Source of the DNA: Alishewanella longhuensis
GTDB lineage: Bacteria; Pseudomonadota; Gammaproteobacteria; Enterobacterales; Alteromonadaceae
Reading direction: 5' to 3'
DNA length: 64,000 nucleotides
NCBI RefSeq assembly: GCF_014653435.1
Contig: NZ_BNAO01000004.1
Span: 173,802 to 237,801 of the forward strand
Positions 10,006-19,171 of this stretch are shown in pieces. The position numbers and the translations under genes are program-made. The notes beneath the pieces were generated by a model. That model did not search any database. It was not told the origin of the DNA and saw only the letters and a program-made list of their open reading frames with translations. Within the stretch, counting starts at the first letter, position 1; every line of letters starts with the position of its first letter.

Positions 10006-10383
10006 ATGGCAAATGATCAAGATACGATGGATGAATGGGCAGCGGCTATGGCTGAAGCTGAAACGGATGCCAAAGCAGTTGAGTTAGAGGAATTACAAGA
10101 TGATCGTGACTCCGCAGTTGATAAGCGGAAACTTGATACTATTTTAGATATTCCGGTGACCATTTCGATGGAAGTAGGTCGCGCCAAAATTAGTATTCGT
10201 AATCTATTGCAGCTAAACCAGGGTTCGGTGGTTGAGTTAGAGCGGATCGCTGGTGAACCTTTAGATGTCTTAGTTAATGGCACCCTCATCGCGCATGGTG
10301 AAGTGGTTGTGGTAAACGACAAGTTTGGTATTCGCCTGACGGATGTGATTAGCCAGATTGAGCGTATTAAGAAACTACGCTAA
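10006..10383 (+). CDS. fliN: Flagellar motor switch protein FliN
   Basis: FliN forms the lower part of the C ring and helps dock export cargo through FliH. The 125-residue product has an acidic variable N terminus and a C-terminal SpoA domain (about residues 48-122) with the DIPVTISMEVGRAKISIRNL and VVVNDKFGIRLTDV motifs. It lies 5 bases after fliM, and its stop shares one base with the fliO start (TAATG). Confidence 0.97.
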   Translation: MANDQDTMDEWAAAMAEAETDAKAVELEELQDDRDSAVDKRKLDTILDIPVTISMEVGRAKISIRNLLQLNQGSVVELERIAGEPLDVLVNGTLIAHGEVVVVNDKFGIRLTDVISQIERIKKLR

Positions 10384-10916
10384 TGCTGAGGATGCTTGGT
10401 AAGATAGTTTGCGTTTTAGGATTACTGTTTACTCTGGTAGCAGCGCAATCTGTTGCGGCCGAAACAGTAGAGAGTGCTTCGTCAAATGCTTCGCAGCAAG
10501 ACAGTATAAACGAGGCGAGGAGTGTTGGTGAAGAACCAGAGCAAACGAAGACGCAGTCTGGGAGCCTATCACGTGAGAGTGTGTTGCACCCAGGGACCGA
10601 TAACAACAACTCAACGATGACGTTAGCAAAAATCGTCATTTCTCTGGCGCTAGTCATTTTGTTGGTGCTGGGATTAGGCTGGATGTTTAAGAAATTGTCC
10701 TTGCGCATGCCAGGCAACCGACAAATTAAAGTTATTTGCGCCTTACCGCTCGGTCAGAGAGAACGCATCTTAGTTATTGAAATACAAGGAAAACAGCGAG
10801 TGATTGGGGTGACACCACAAAGCATCAACTTGCTGTTCGAATTAGAAAATCCTCTTCCAGAAGAAAAGTTGGCATCAGATTTTCATACACAGTTGCAATC
10901 ATTCCTGAAAAAGTAA
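10383..10916 (+). CDS. fliO: Flagellar biosynthesis protein FliO
   Basis: FliO is an accessory membrane protein that helps assemble the FliP ring of the export gate. The 177-residue product has a cleavable-looking N-terminal hydrophobic segment (about 1-25), a Ser/Gln/Glu-rich linker, one membrane helix at about 81-101 ([22 protein letters not shown]) and the conserved cytoplasmic segment [21 protein letters not shown]. Length, topology and position between fliN and fliP support the call. Confidence 0.93.
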   Translation: MLRMLGKIVCVLGLLFTLVAAQSVAAETVESASSNASQQDSINEARSVGEEPEQTKTQSGSLSRESVLHPGTDNNNSTMTLAKIVISLALVILLVLGLGWMFKKLSLRMPGNRQIKVICALPLGQRERILVIEIQGKQRVIGVTPQSINLLFELENPLPEEKLASDFHTQLQSFLKK

Positions 10917-10924
10917 GCTTTTCT

Positions 10925-11671
10925 ATGTTGCGATTGTTGTTTGTAGTGGTGCTAATGCTATTTAGTAGCGATATTCTAGCCGATAATACTACCTTATCGG
11001 CTTTAACCGTCACCACCAATGCGGATGGATCTCAGTCTTATAGCGTCACACTGCAAGTGTTAGCTATTATGACGGCGCTTAGCTTTATTCCTGCGATGGT
11101 CATTATGATGACCAGCTTTACCCGTATCATTGTCGTGTTAGCCATTTTGCGTCAAGCCATAGGTTTACAACAAACTCCCTCTAATCAGGTGTTAATTGGT
11201 ATTACCTTATTTTTAACCTTTTTTATTATGGCACCGGTTTTTAAAACGATTAACGAACAAGCCATACAGCCCTATATCGCAGAGAGCATTACCCCTGTTC
11301 AAGCATTAGACGCCGCTATAATCCCTATTAAGGCTTTTATGCTACATCAAACCAGGGTAAAAGACTTAGATACCTTTGCTCAAATAGCGGGTTTAGATGT
11401 TGCAGAACAGCCACAAGATTATCCGATGACGGTGGTCATTCCTGCTTTTGTCACCAGTGAGCTAAAAACCGCCTTTCAGATTGGTTTTATGTTGTTTATT
11501 CCGTTTTTGATTATTGATTTGGTTGTCGCCAGCGTATTAATGGCGATGGGTATGATGATGCTCTCACCTATGATTATTTCACTGCCTTTCAAGCTAATGA
11601 TGTTTGTATTGGTTGATGGCTGGATTTTAGTGATGGGGACTCTAGCAACAAGTTATGGGGTGGGTACATGA
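10925..11671 (+). CDS. fliP: Flagellar export gate protein FliP
   Basis: FliP forms the pentameric core of the flagellar type III export gate. The 248-residue product has an N-terminal signal peptide ([16 protein letters not shown]), conserved segments such as [18 protein letters not shown] and [19 protein letters not shown], and the C-terminal [20 protein letters not shown] block. It overlaps fliQ by 4 bases (ATGA). Confidence 0.97.
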   Translation: MLRLLFVVVLMLFSSDILADNTTLSALTVTTNADGSQSYSVTLQVLAIMTALSFIPAMVIMMTSFTRIIVVLAILRQAIGLQQTPSNQVLIGITLFLTFFIMAPVFKTINEQAIQPYIAESITPVQALDAAIIPIKAFMLHQTRVKDLDTFAQIAGLDVAEQPQDYPMTVVIPAFVTSELKTAFQIGFMLFIPFLIIDLVVASVLMAMGMMMLSPMIISLPFKLMMFVLVDGWILVMGTLATSYGVGT

Positions 11672-11937
11672 GCCCAGAAACCTTTGTAGACGTATTGCGA
11701 GATTCGTTGTTTATTGTGATCTTGCTAGTTAGCGCTATTATTTTGCCTTCACTTTTTGTTGGCTTAGTGGTTGCGGTCTTCCAAGCGGCAACCTCAATCA
11801 ACGAACAGACATTGAGTTTTTTACCGCGTTTGATTGTTACCTTATTAGCCTTGATTTTTGGCGGACATTGGTTAGTACGGGTGATCATAGATTATACTAC
11901 CGAGCTCTATCAAAGCATTCCACAAGTAGTGGGCTAG
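11668..11937 (+). CDS. fliQ: Flagellar export gate protein FliQ
   Basis: FliQ is a small export-gate subunit with two membrane helices that wrap around the FliP-FliR core. The 89-residue product has exactly the family length, helices at about 14-38 and 53-75, and the conserved [18 protein letters not shown] loop. It is translationally coupled to fliP and followed after 13 bases by fliR. Confidence 0.97.
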   Translation: MSPETFVDVLRDSLFIVILLVSAIILPSLFVGLVVAVFQAATSINEQTLSFLPRLIVTLLALIFGGHWLVRVIIDYTTELYQSIPQVVG

Positions 11938-11950
11938 CGGAGTTGCCTAA

Positions 11951-12724
11951 ATGGAAATTCTAATGGCGACCTTGATGCAGGCTATTGCCGACTTTTTACT
12001 GCCCCTGTGCAGGGTATCGGGCATGTTGATGATTATGGCAGGCCTGGGCGTTCGTAATATCCCAACACGTATCAAGACGGGGCTGGTGCTGCTGATTACT
12101 GTAGTCATGATGCCGATGTTGCCAAAAACCGTATATCCAGACCTTATTTCTTTGGCGATGGTACTAGAAGTCATGCTGCAGTTGACGATAGGTTTTGCTT
12201 TAGGTTTTATTTCTTTAATGTTTATCAATACTTTTGTGTTAGCTGGTCAATTGTTAGCAACACAAACAGGTTTGGCTTTTGCTTCTATGGCCGATCCGGC
12301 CAGTGGTATGACAGTGCCAGCAATTGGCCAGTTTTATTTAATTTTGGCGACCTTGTTATTTTTTGTCTTTAACGGTCACTTGATTATGATTCAGATGCTG
12401 GTATTCAGTTTTGACACCTTACCTATTACTGGACAATGGTGGGATGTGACTAGCTACTGGACTATTCTTGAGTTTGGCGGTTGGATGTTTGCTACTGCTC
12501 TGGCGATAGCGCTTGCTCCTATTGTCGCTATGCTTATGGTCAATTTATCTTTCGGTATTATGACGCGTGCCGCACCGCAGCTGAATATTTTCTCTATCGG
12601 TTTTCCGATAACGATGTTATCTGGTTTGTTAATTCTGTGGCTGACTTTAGATACCTTTTTATTCCACTATGATAAACAGTGGCAGCATGTAATAGATTAC
12701 AGCTGTCGATTGATTGGCTGTTAG
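11951..12724 (+). CDS. fliR: Flagellar export gate protein FliR
   Basis: FliR is the single-copy subunit closing the FliP-FliQ-FliR export gate. The 257-residue product has about six hydrophobic helices and family motifs including LCRVSGMLMIMAGLG near the N terminus and the LMVNLSFGIMTRAAPQLNIF segment near the C terminus. It is followed after 9 bases by flhB, whose ribosome binding site (TAGGAGG) overlaps the fliR stop. Confidence 0.97.
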   Translation: MEILMATLMQAIADFLLPLCRVSGMLMIMAGLGVRNIPTRIKTGLVLLITVVMMPMLPKTVYPDLISLAMVLEVMLQLTIGFALGFISLMFINTFVLAGQLLATQTGLAFASMADPASGMTVPAIGQFYLILATLLFFVFNGHLIMIQMLVFSFDTLPITGQWWDVTSYWTILEFGGWMFATALAIALAPIVAMLMVNLSFGIMTRAAPQLNIFSIGFPITMLSGLLILWLTLDTFLFHYDKQWQHVIDYSCRLIGC

Positions 12725-12733
12725 GAGGCTGAG

Positions 12734-13864
12734 ATGTCAGAAGGTTCCGGCGGCGAAAAAACCGAACAGCCCACCCCCAAGAAGCTGCAAGACGCAGCGA
12801 AAAAAGGCCAGATAGCCCGTTCAAAAGACTTGGGTACTGCCTTTGTATTGATTGGTAGTGCGGCCGCCTTGCTGATATTTGGCAAAATGCTTGCTCTATC
12901 AGTGCTCACGATAGGGCAAAGGATGTTGCGTCTTGACCAAAAAGATATTTTTGAGACAAATTCGATGTTCAGTGCCTGGGGAGAAGTAGGCAGAGAACTC
13001 GCCTGGCCGATGGCTGGGATTTTCTTTTTTATCTTACTAGCTGCTTTTATTGGTAATACCTTGCTCGGAGGCTTTAATTTCAGTTGGGAAGCAGCAGGTC
13101 CAAAAGCGAGTAAAATGAGCCCGCTAAAAGGTTTTAAACGCATGTTCGGTTTACAGGCGTTGGTAGAGCTTGGCAAAAGTATCCTAAAAGTAGCCGTTGT
13201 GATTGGAGTGGCCTATTTACTATTAAACGTATTTTTTATGGATATTATGGCGCTGTCTTTAATGAGTGAGCCCAATAATATCGAATCGGCATTGTATTTT
13301 CTGGGCTGGTTGTTTTTGGGGCTGTGTGCCAGTATCTCTATTATCGCGCTGGTTGATGCACCTTATCAAAAATGGAATCACGTTAAGCAATTAAAAATGT
13401 CCTTGCAGGAAATCAAAGACGAACATAAGAACTCCGAGGGTAGTCCTGAAACGAAAGGCCGTATTCGCCGCACGCAAATGCAGATGTCGATGAAACGAAT
13501 GATGCAACAAGTCCCTACCGCTGATGTAATTGTAACCAACCCCACACATTATGCGGTAGCGCTTAAATATGATCAGGGCAAATTCCGCGCTCCAGCTGTA
13601 GTCGCCAAGGGGGTTGATGAAGTTGCGATGCATATTCGTAAAATAGCAAACGAGCATAAGATCCCGGTATTGGAATCACCAGCACTGGCCCGCTCAATTT
13701 ATTACACCACTAAGCTTGACCATCCAATACCTGAACAGCTATTTGCTGCTGTGGCACAGGTACTTGCCTACGTCTATCAATTGAAGATGTATCGTAAAGG
13801 TAAAGGCAGTCGGCCGAAAAACCTGGCAAAAGAGTTGCCAATCCCAGAAGATTTCCGGCATTAA
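12734..13864 (+). CDS. flhB: Flagellar export switch protein FlhB
   Basis: FlhB is the export-gate protein whose self-cleaved cytoplasmic domain switches export from rod/hook to filament substrates. The 376-residue product has an N-terminal cytoplasmic stretch (GEKTEQPTPKKLQDAAKKGQ), four membrane helices to about residue 210, and the autocleavage motif NPTH starting at Asn269, the same residue number as in Salmonella FlhB, followed by YAVALKYD. All catalytic features are present. It closes the fliK-to-flhB block; a 128-base gap with an inverted repeat and a sigma-54 type promoter follows. Confidence 0.97.
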   Translation: MSEGSGGEKTEQPTPKKLQDAAKKGQIARSKDLGTAFVLIGSAAALLIFGKMLALSVLTIGQRMLRLDQKDIFETNSMFSAWGEVGRELAWPMAGIFFFILLAAFIGNTLLGGFNFSWEAAGPKASKMSPLKGFKRMFGLQALVELGKSILKVAVVIGVAYLLLNVFFMDIMALSLMSEPNNIESALYFLGWLFLGLCASISIIALVDAPYQKWNHVKQLKMSLQEIKDEHKNSEGSPETKGRIRRTQMQMSMKRMMQQVPTADVIVTNPTHYAVALKYDQGKFRAPAVVAKGVDEVAMHIRKIANEHKIPVLESPALARSIYYTTKLDHPIPEQLFAAVAQVLAYVYQLKMYRKGKGSRPKNLAKELPIPEDFRH

Positions 13865-13867
13865 GAT

Positions 13868-13927
13868 AGCTAAAGAGCCGCTTTACGGTGTTGAATTATT
13901 CAGCGAACAGCGGCAATGTCTTTAGCT
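13868..13927. repeat. Long nested inverted repeat between flhB and flhA
   Basis: Outer arms AGCTAAAGA (13868-13876) and TCTTTAGCT (13919-13927) and inner arms GCCGCT (13877-13882) and AGCGGC (13909-13914) form a 15-pair stem with a 4-base bulge and a 26-base loop. There is no T-run after it, so it is not a typical intrinsic terminator. It ends 10 bases before the sigma-54 type promoter of flhA. It could act as a transcript 3' end structure for flhB or as a protein-binding site. Confidence 0.6.
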
Positions 13928-13937
13928 TACAGTAGAG

Positions 13938-13954
13938 CTGGAACGTTTTTTGCT
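13938..13954 (+). promoter_or_regulatory. Sigma-54 type promoter for flhA
   Basis: CTGGAACGTTTTTTGCT matches the RpoN consensus YTGGCACG-N4-TTGCW at 15 of 17 positions, with the invariant GG at -24 and GC at -12 in correct spacing. It lies 38 bases upstream of the flhA ATG in the gap after flhB. In Vibrio, Pseudomonas and Shewanella polar systems, flhA-type operons are RpoN and FlrC/FleR dependent, so location and sequence agree. Confidence 0.75.
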
Positions 13955-13992
13955 AATGCATAGCAGTCCGTCAACAGATTGTCAGGTCTTAC

Positions 13993-16104
13993 ATGCAGTT
14001 ACCCCAGTTTTTCAGCAAATTTGACAAGTCCCACTTACAGCACTTAAAAGGTATAGGCACACCATTATTGATCGTGGCCGCCTTGGCAATGATTGTCCTG
14101 CCGTTACCACCATTGATGTTAGACGTGTTGTTTTCGTTCAATATTGCGCTGGCGCTGGTGGTGTTACTGGTCACCGTCTACACTAGGCGTCCGCTGGACT
14201 TTGGTATCTTTCCCAGCGTGTTACTCGTAGCAACTATTCTGCGTTTAGCCTTAAACGTTGCCAGTACCCGGGTGGTATTGCTAGAAGGTCACAATGGCGG
14301 TGATGCCGCGGGTAAAGTTATTGAAGCCTTTGGCTCCGTAGTGATCGGCGGCAACTATGCTGTGGGTATCGTGGTATTCCTAATCTTGATTATTATCAAC
14401 TTCGTGGTGGTGACCAAAGGTGCGGGGCGTATTGCCGAAGTATCCGCCCGTTTTACCTTAGATGCGATGCCAGGTAAACAAATGGCGATTGATGCTGATA
14501 TGAATGCCGGGTTAATTACGCAAGAAGAAGCCCGAGCTCGTCGTGAAGAAGTCACCAGTGAAGCTGATTTTTATGGCTCGATGGACGGTGCCAGTAAATT
14601 TGTAAAAGGTGACGCCATTGCCGGTATTGTTATTTTAGTGATTAACCTTATCGGTGGGCTCTTCATCGGTATGATTCAACATGGCTTAAGCTTTGGTGAT
14701 GCAATGGAAATCTATACCTTGCTGACCATTGGTGACGGCTTAGTGGCGCAGATCCCCGGCTTACTGCTTTCTATCGGTACTGCCATTATTGTTACCCGGC
14801 AAAATAAAGAAGGTGATTTGGGTAAACAAATGACCAGCCAGCTTGGTGATAATACCCAAGTCCTTTTCGTGGCGGCAGGGGTGATGACGTTAATGGGCAT
14901 AGTACCTGGCATGCCACATTTTGCCTTTTTGACTCTAGCGGCTTTATTAGGTGGCGTTGCTTTTTATGTAAAACGGTTGGCCACGACCAAAGCTACACAG
15001 CTGATGCCCAAAAATACTGCGGCAGGTGGTGAGCAAAGAACCGAGCTGCAAACAGTCAAAGAAATTGGGTGGGATGATGTACAAGGTGTAGATACCATTG
15101 GTTTAGAAGTGGGGTATCGGCTGATTCCGCTGGTAGATAAAGCACAAGGCGGCGAACTGCTTAATCGCATTAAGGGTGTTCGTAAAAAATTATCACAGGA
15201 ACTGGGGTTCCTGATCCCGCCTGTGCATATTCGTGACAACCTGGATTTAGAACCTAACAGCTATCGCGTTGCGTTAATGGGCGTAACAAATGGTGAAGGT
15301 GAATTAAGACATGACAACGAATTGGCGATTAATCCGGGCCAGGTATTCGGTACTGTGAAAGGTATTGCGACTAAAGATCCCGCTTTTGGCCTGGATGCGG
15401 TATGGATTAGTAAAGATCAGCGGGAACATGCGCAAACCTTGGGCTATACCGTGGTGGATGCAGCAACGGTCGTTGCGACTCATTTAAGCCAAATCCTGAC
15501 CAATAGTGCTGCAAGCTTACTTGGCCATGAAGAGGTACAGAATCTGCTAGACATGTTGGCGAAGCATTCACCCAAATTAGTGGAGGGTTTAGTACCTGAT
15601 ACCCTGCCGCTTACCGCAGTCGTGAAAGTGTTACAAAACTTATTGCATGAAGGGGTTCCTATTCGCGATATGCGAACCATAGTGCAAACCTTGGTTGAAT
15701 ATGGCGCTAAGAGTCAGGATGTCGATGTGTTAACCGCTGCTTGTCGTATTGCACTGCGTCGTTTAATAGTGCAAGAGGTCGTGGGGAGTAAGCAAGAAAT
15801 TCCGGTTATTACCTTTGCGCCAGAGCTTGAGCAAATGCTGCATCAGTCTATGCAGGCTGCCGGAAATGACGGTGCTGGCATAGAACCTGGGCTGGCTGAC
15901 CGCATTCAACAATCGTTACAGGAAGCGCATCAGAATCAGGAACTAAGCGGTGAAAGTGCGATAATGCTAACGTCAGGAATTTTACGCACAGTTATGGCAC
16001 GATTCGTGAAATACACTATTCCAGGATTGCGAGTGTTGTCTTATCAGGAAATACCAGACGACAAACAGATTCGCATTGTCAGTGTAATTGGCCAGTCGAA
16101 CTAG
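13993..16104 (+). CDS. flhA: Flagellar export gate protein FlhA
   Basis: FlhA is the nonameric export-gate protein that uses proton flow and docks chaperone-substrate complexes. The 703-residue product has about eight N-terminal membrane helices (to about residue 330), the family signature loop AGRIAEVSARFTLDAMPGKQ, and a large cytoplasmic C-terminal domain with the expected PxxIRDNLDLEPNSYR segment. Length matches the family (about 690-705). It starts the flhA-flhF-flhG-fliA-che block, which has its own promoter. Confidence 0.97.
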   Translation: MQLPQFFSKFDKSHLQHLKGIGTPLLIVAALAMIVLPLPPLMLDVLFSFNIALALVVLLVTVYTRRPLDFGIFPSVLLVATILRLALNVASTRVVLLEGHNGGDAAGKVIEAFGSVVIGGNYAVGIVVFLILIIINFVVVTKGAGRIAEVSARFTLDAMPGKQMAIDADMNAGLITQEEARARREEVTSEADFYGSMDGASKFVKGDAIAGIVILVINLIGGLFIGMIQHGLSFGDAMEIYTLLTIGDGLVAQIPGLLLSIGTAIIVTRQNKEGDLGKQMTSQLGDNTQVLFVAAGVMTLMGIVPGMPHFAFLTLAALLGGVAFYVKRLATTKATQLMPKNTAAGGEQRTELQTVKEIGWDDVQGVDTIGLEVGYRLIPLVDKAQGGELLNRIKGVRKKLSQELGFLIPPVHIRDNLDLEPNSYRVALMGVTNGEGELRHDNELAINPGQVFGTVKGIATKDPAFGLDAVWISKDQREHAQTLGYTVVDAATVVATHLSQILTNSAASLLGHEEVQNLLDMLAKHSPKLVEGLVPDTLPLTAVVKVLQNLLHEGVPIRDMRTIVQTLVEYGAKSQDVDVLTAACRIALRRLIVQEVVGSKQEIPVITFAPELEQMLHQSMQAAGNDGAGIEPGLADRIQQSLQEAHQNQELSGESAIMLTSGILRTVMARFVKYTIPGLRVLSYQEIPDDKQIRIVSVIGQSN

Positions 16105-16113
16105 GAGTAACTC

Positions 16114-17541
16114 ATGAAAATAAAACGCTTTGTTGCCAAAGATATGCGCAGCGCCCTGGCAGACGTTAAAGAGTTTCTTGGACCTGATGCCATTATTCTG
16201 TCGAATAAGAAAGTCCCCGAGGGTGTTGAGATAGTGGCAGCCATAGATGCAGAGCCAGCAGCTGTCAAACCTCGGCAGAGCGCGCCGGCAAAGGTGGTGG
16301 CAGAAGATATTACACCAGTAACCAGGCGTGCTGAGCCAAGACTAGACATTAAAGTCGACGATCAAAGTGACGCTGAGCCAGCCGACTCTTTACGTGCTTT
16401 ACTTGCCAGGCAAATGATTAAGCAGCAAGGTCGCGATATTGCTGCGGCACAAACGACAAAGCCAAAATTGACAGAGCCGAAAGTTAGTCGAGCGACACAG
16501 TTTGAGCGTCAAAACAATGACAACAATAGCAGCATGATGAGTGGTGCTATGCCAAATCAGTTGCAGGAGTTAAGCAAAGTACAGCAAGCACAGGCACAAC
16601 TCATGCAACAGCAATTTGCCCAGATGCAAAATGAAATGCTCTCCATGCGTCAGCTATTGCAGCATCAGGTATCTGGATTAATGTGGCAGGATTTGGCGCG
16701 TAAAGAGCCGGTGCGTGCCTTAGTGATCGAAAACTTAAAGCAATTAGGATTATCAGAGCAAATAGCTGATCAATTAGCTTGTTTTATGCCAGATGATTTA
16801 AATGCAGCCGATGCTTGGGATACCGCATTAGAGTTACTAAGTGGTCAACTGACAACGACAAACGACGATATTTTACGTCGAGGTGGTATTATTGCACTGG
16901 TCGGGCCAACTGGTGTGGGTAAGACAACAACGGTTGCTAAGCTAGCAGCTGGTTTTGCCAAACGGCATGGCGTTGATCAGGTGGCTTTAATCACTACCGA
17001 TTGTTTTCGTATCGGTGCTTTTGAACAATTAGCGACTTTTGGGCGCATTATTGGTTGTCCAGTGAAGCAAGCGAAAGACAGTGAAGAGCTATCAATATTG
17101 TTGAATCAGTTGCAACAGCGTAAACTTATTCTAATCGATACGGCAGGCATGAGTCAGCGCGATCTTCGGCTAGCTGAGAAACTGGCGTCTTTAGTACACA
17201 ATTCTCGTGTTAAAATAAAAAGTTATCTGGTATTGTCTGCAACAGCACAAGCTAAAGTTATGCAAGAAAGCGTACAGCAATTTAAACGGATCGGTTTGTC
17301 TGGTTGTATTTTCACCAAGTTGGACGAGTGTCTTAGCTTAGGTGAGGTAATAAATGTTGCTATCCAAAATGCATTGCCTGTTAGCTATCTGACCAACGGC
17401 CAGCGTGTACCAGAGGATATTTGTATTGCCGATGCCGTTACCCTGGTGAAGGACGCTGAGCAGTTACGCCAGCAACACAGTGGTGATACGCATCAATGGT
17501 ATCAAGATGATTCTAGCCGGGTAGAAGCAGTTTATGCGTGA
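16114..17541 (+). CDS. flhF: Flagellar biosynthesis GTPase FlhF
   Basis: FlhF is an SRP-type GTPase that places the new flagellum at the cell pole. The 475-residue product has the N-terminal basic B domain (MKIKRFVAKDMRSALADVKE), a variable Gln-rich linker, and a C-terminal NG domain with G1 GPTGVGKT at 264-271, an IDTAGMSQRD G3-type motif and G4 TKLDE. Its presence with flhG implies polar rather than peritrichous flagella. The stop overlaps flhG by 8 bases. Confidence 0.97.
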   Translation: MKIKRFVAKDMRSALADVKEFLGPDAIILSNKKVPEGVEIVAAIDAEPAAVKPRQSAPAKVVAEDITPVTRRAEPRLDIKVDDQSDAEPADSLRALLARQMIKQQGRDIAAAQTTKPKLTEPKVSRATQFERQNNDNNSSMMSGAMPNQLQELSKVQQAQAQLMQQQFAQMQNEMLSMRQLLQHQVSGLMWQDLARKEPVRALVIENLKQLGLSEQIADQLACFMPDDLNAADAWDTALELLSGQLTTTNDDILRRGGIIALVGPTGVGKTTTVAKLAAGFAKRHGVDQVALITTDCFRIGAFEQLATFGRIIGCPVKQAKDSEELSILLNQLQQRKLILIDTAGMSQRDLRLAEKLASLVHNSRVKIKSYLVLSATAQAKVMQESVQQFKRIGLSGCIFTKLDECLSLGEVINVAIQNALPVSYLTNGQRVPEDICIADAVTLVKDAEQLRQQHSGDTHQWYQDDSSRVEAVYA

Positions 17542-18400
17542 CGATGTAATAGCAGATGATCAAGCCAGTGGCCTAAGACAAATGAAGAAACAAATGGTGA
17601 AGGTAATCTCAGTAACCGGTGGTAAGGGCGGCGTAGGTAAAACTAACGTTACCCTTAACCTTGCTATGGCACTTGCTCAGTTGGGTAAAAAGGTGCTGGT
17701 TCTGGACGCCGATTTAGGCTTGGCCAATTGTGACGTTATGTTAGGGCTTCGAGTAGAAAAAAACCTCTCACATTTACTCGCAGGAACAGCCTCGTTGGAT
17801 GATATTCTGGTTGAAGGCCCTTTTGGTATCAAGATTGTCCCTGCCACCTCGGGTAGTCAGAATATGACTGAGCTTTCTCAAGTGGAACATGCCAGTTTAA
17901 TTAGAGCCTTTAGCGAGTTACAAACACCGGTTGACGTGTTATTAGTAGATACGGCTGCTGGTATTTCGGATATGGTATTAAGCTTTTCCAGGGCCTCACA
18001 GGATGTGCTTGTTGTGGTTTGCGATGAACCCTCTTCCATCACTGATGCCTACGCTTTGATGAAAATACTTAGCCGGGATCATGGTGTAGATAAATTCAAA
18101 ATTGTTGCCAATATGGTACGCAGCCTGAAAGAAGGGCACGAATTATTTGCTAAACTTACCCGGGTAACAGACCGGTTTTTGGATGTGAGTTTAGAGTTAG
18201 TTGCAACAGTGCCGCATGATGAAAATGTGCGAAAAGCGGCACGCAAACAAAAAGCTTTTATTGAAGCCTTTCCGAAAACTCCTGCTAGTATGGCAATTAA
18301 GACATTGGCGCTAAAAGCGGTTAAGTGGCCGCTGCCAAGTAGTGCATCAGGGCATTTAGAGTTTTTTTTAGAACAATTAGTGCAGCCGCAGTCTGACTAA
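17534..18400 (+). CDS. flhG: Flagellar number regulator FlhG (FleN), MinD/ParA-like ATPase
   Basis: FlhG (FleN in Pseudomonas) is a MinD-like ATPase that limits flagellar number, acting against FlhF and the master regulator FlrA/FleQ. The 288-residue product has the deviant Walker A GGKGGVGKT at residues 29-37, the LVLDADLGLANCDVMLGL switch region, VDVLLVDTAAG, and a C-terminal amphipathic segment. The N-terminal extension (about 20 residues) carries DQASGLRQM, resembling the activation helix seen in FlhG proteins. It overlaps flhF. Confidence 0.96.
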   Translation: MRDDVIADDQASGLRQMKKQMVKVISVTGGKGGVGKTNVTLNLAMALAQLGKKVLVLDADLGLANCDVMLGLRVEKNLSHLLAGTASLDDILVEGPFGIKIVPATSGSQNMTELSQVEHASLIRAFSELQTPVDVLLVDTAAGISDMVLSFSRASQDVLVVVCDEPSSITDAYALMKILSRDHGVDKFKIVANMVRSLKEGHELFAKLTRVTDRFLDVSLELVATVPHDENVRKAARKQKAFIEAFPKTPASMAIKTLALKAVKWPLPSSASGHLEFFLEQLVQPQSD

Positions 18401-18409
18401 GGGGGACCT

Positions 18410-19129
18410 GTGAACAGTAAGGTGGCCGCTTATGGTGGTATAGACCACACGCAACAACTGGTGGAGCGGCATGCTTCACTGGTTAAACGTATTGCTTATC
18501 ATCTATTGGCCCGTCTCCCGGCCAGTGTGCAGGTAGACGACTTAATTCAGTCCGGCATGATAGGTCTAATCGAAGCTGCAAAAAACTTTGATGGCAGCAA
18601 AGGCGCGAGTTTTGAGACCTTCGCTGGTATTCGTATTCGTGGCTCTATGCTGGATGAAATTCGCCGTGGTGACTGGACTCCTCGCTCCGTACATCGCAAT
18701 GCCAGGTTAATAGCCGATACTATTGCTGAACTTGAAGCTATACTAGGCAGAGATGTAAAAGATCATGAAGTTGCAGAAAAACTTGCTATCTCTTTAGATG
18801 AATATCATCATATGCTATGTGACGTTAGCTCTGGTCGTATTATTGGTATAGAGGATCTGGGTATTTCTGAAGATGTGTTAGTTACATCAGATGACATAGA
18901 CACTGACCAGCTGTACCATGAACAAGCAAATAGCGCTTTCAGTGAAGCTTTGGCAAAAAATATCAGTAGCTTGCCAGAGCGTGAGGCGTTAGTTCTGTCA
19001 CTTTATTATAATGATGAGCTAAACTTGAAAGAGATCGGGGCGGTGCTGGATGTCAGCGAGTCACGGATCAGTCAGATTCATAGTCAGGCATTGGTGCGTT
19101 TAAAAGCCCGAATGCAGGCTTGGTTGTAA
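18410..19129 (+). CDS. fliA: RNA polymerase sigma factor FliA (sigma-28)
   Basis: FliA directs late flagellar transcription (flagellin, motor and chemoreceptor genes) and is held by FlgM until the hook is complete. The 239-residue product starts at GTG 18410 behind a GGGGGA motif. Region 2 (VDDLIQSGMIGLIEAAKNFD, FETFAGIRIRGSMLDEIR), region 3 and region 4 helix-turn-helix (LNLKEIGAVLDVSESRISQIHSQAL) are all clear. No good sigma-28 promoter was found inside this window; its targets probably lie elsewhere. Confidence 0.97.
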   Translation: MNSKVAAYGGIDHTQQLVERHASLVKRIAYHLLARLPASVQVDDLIQSGMIGLIEAAKNFDGSKGASFETFAGIRIRGSMLDEIRRGDWTPRSVHRNARLIADTIAELEAILGRDVKDHEVAEKLAISLDEYHHMLCDVSSGRIIGIEDLGISEDVLVTSDDIDTDQLYHEQANSAFSEALAKNISSLPEREALVLSLYYNDELNLKEIGAVLDVSESRISQIHSQALVRLKARMQAWL

Positions 19130-19171
19130 TGCATCCTGAATGGCGGGATGACTTTCTCTTCGGAGGGGACT

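Noticed and set aside
19148..19171. Longer CheY start at ATG 19148
   Set aside because: It would place the strong Shine-Dalgarno sequence inside the gene, and homologues begin at the TTG-encoded residue.
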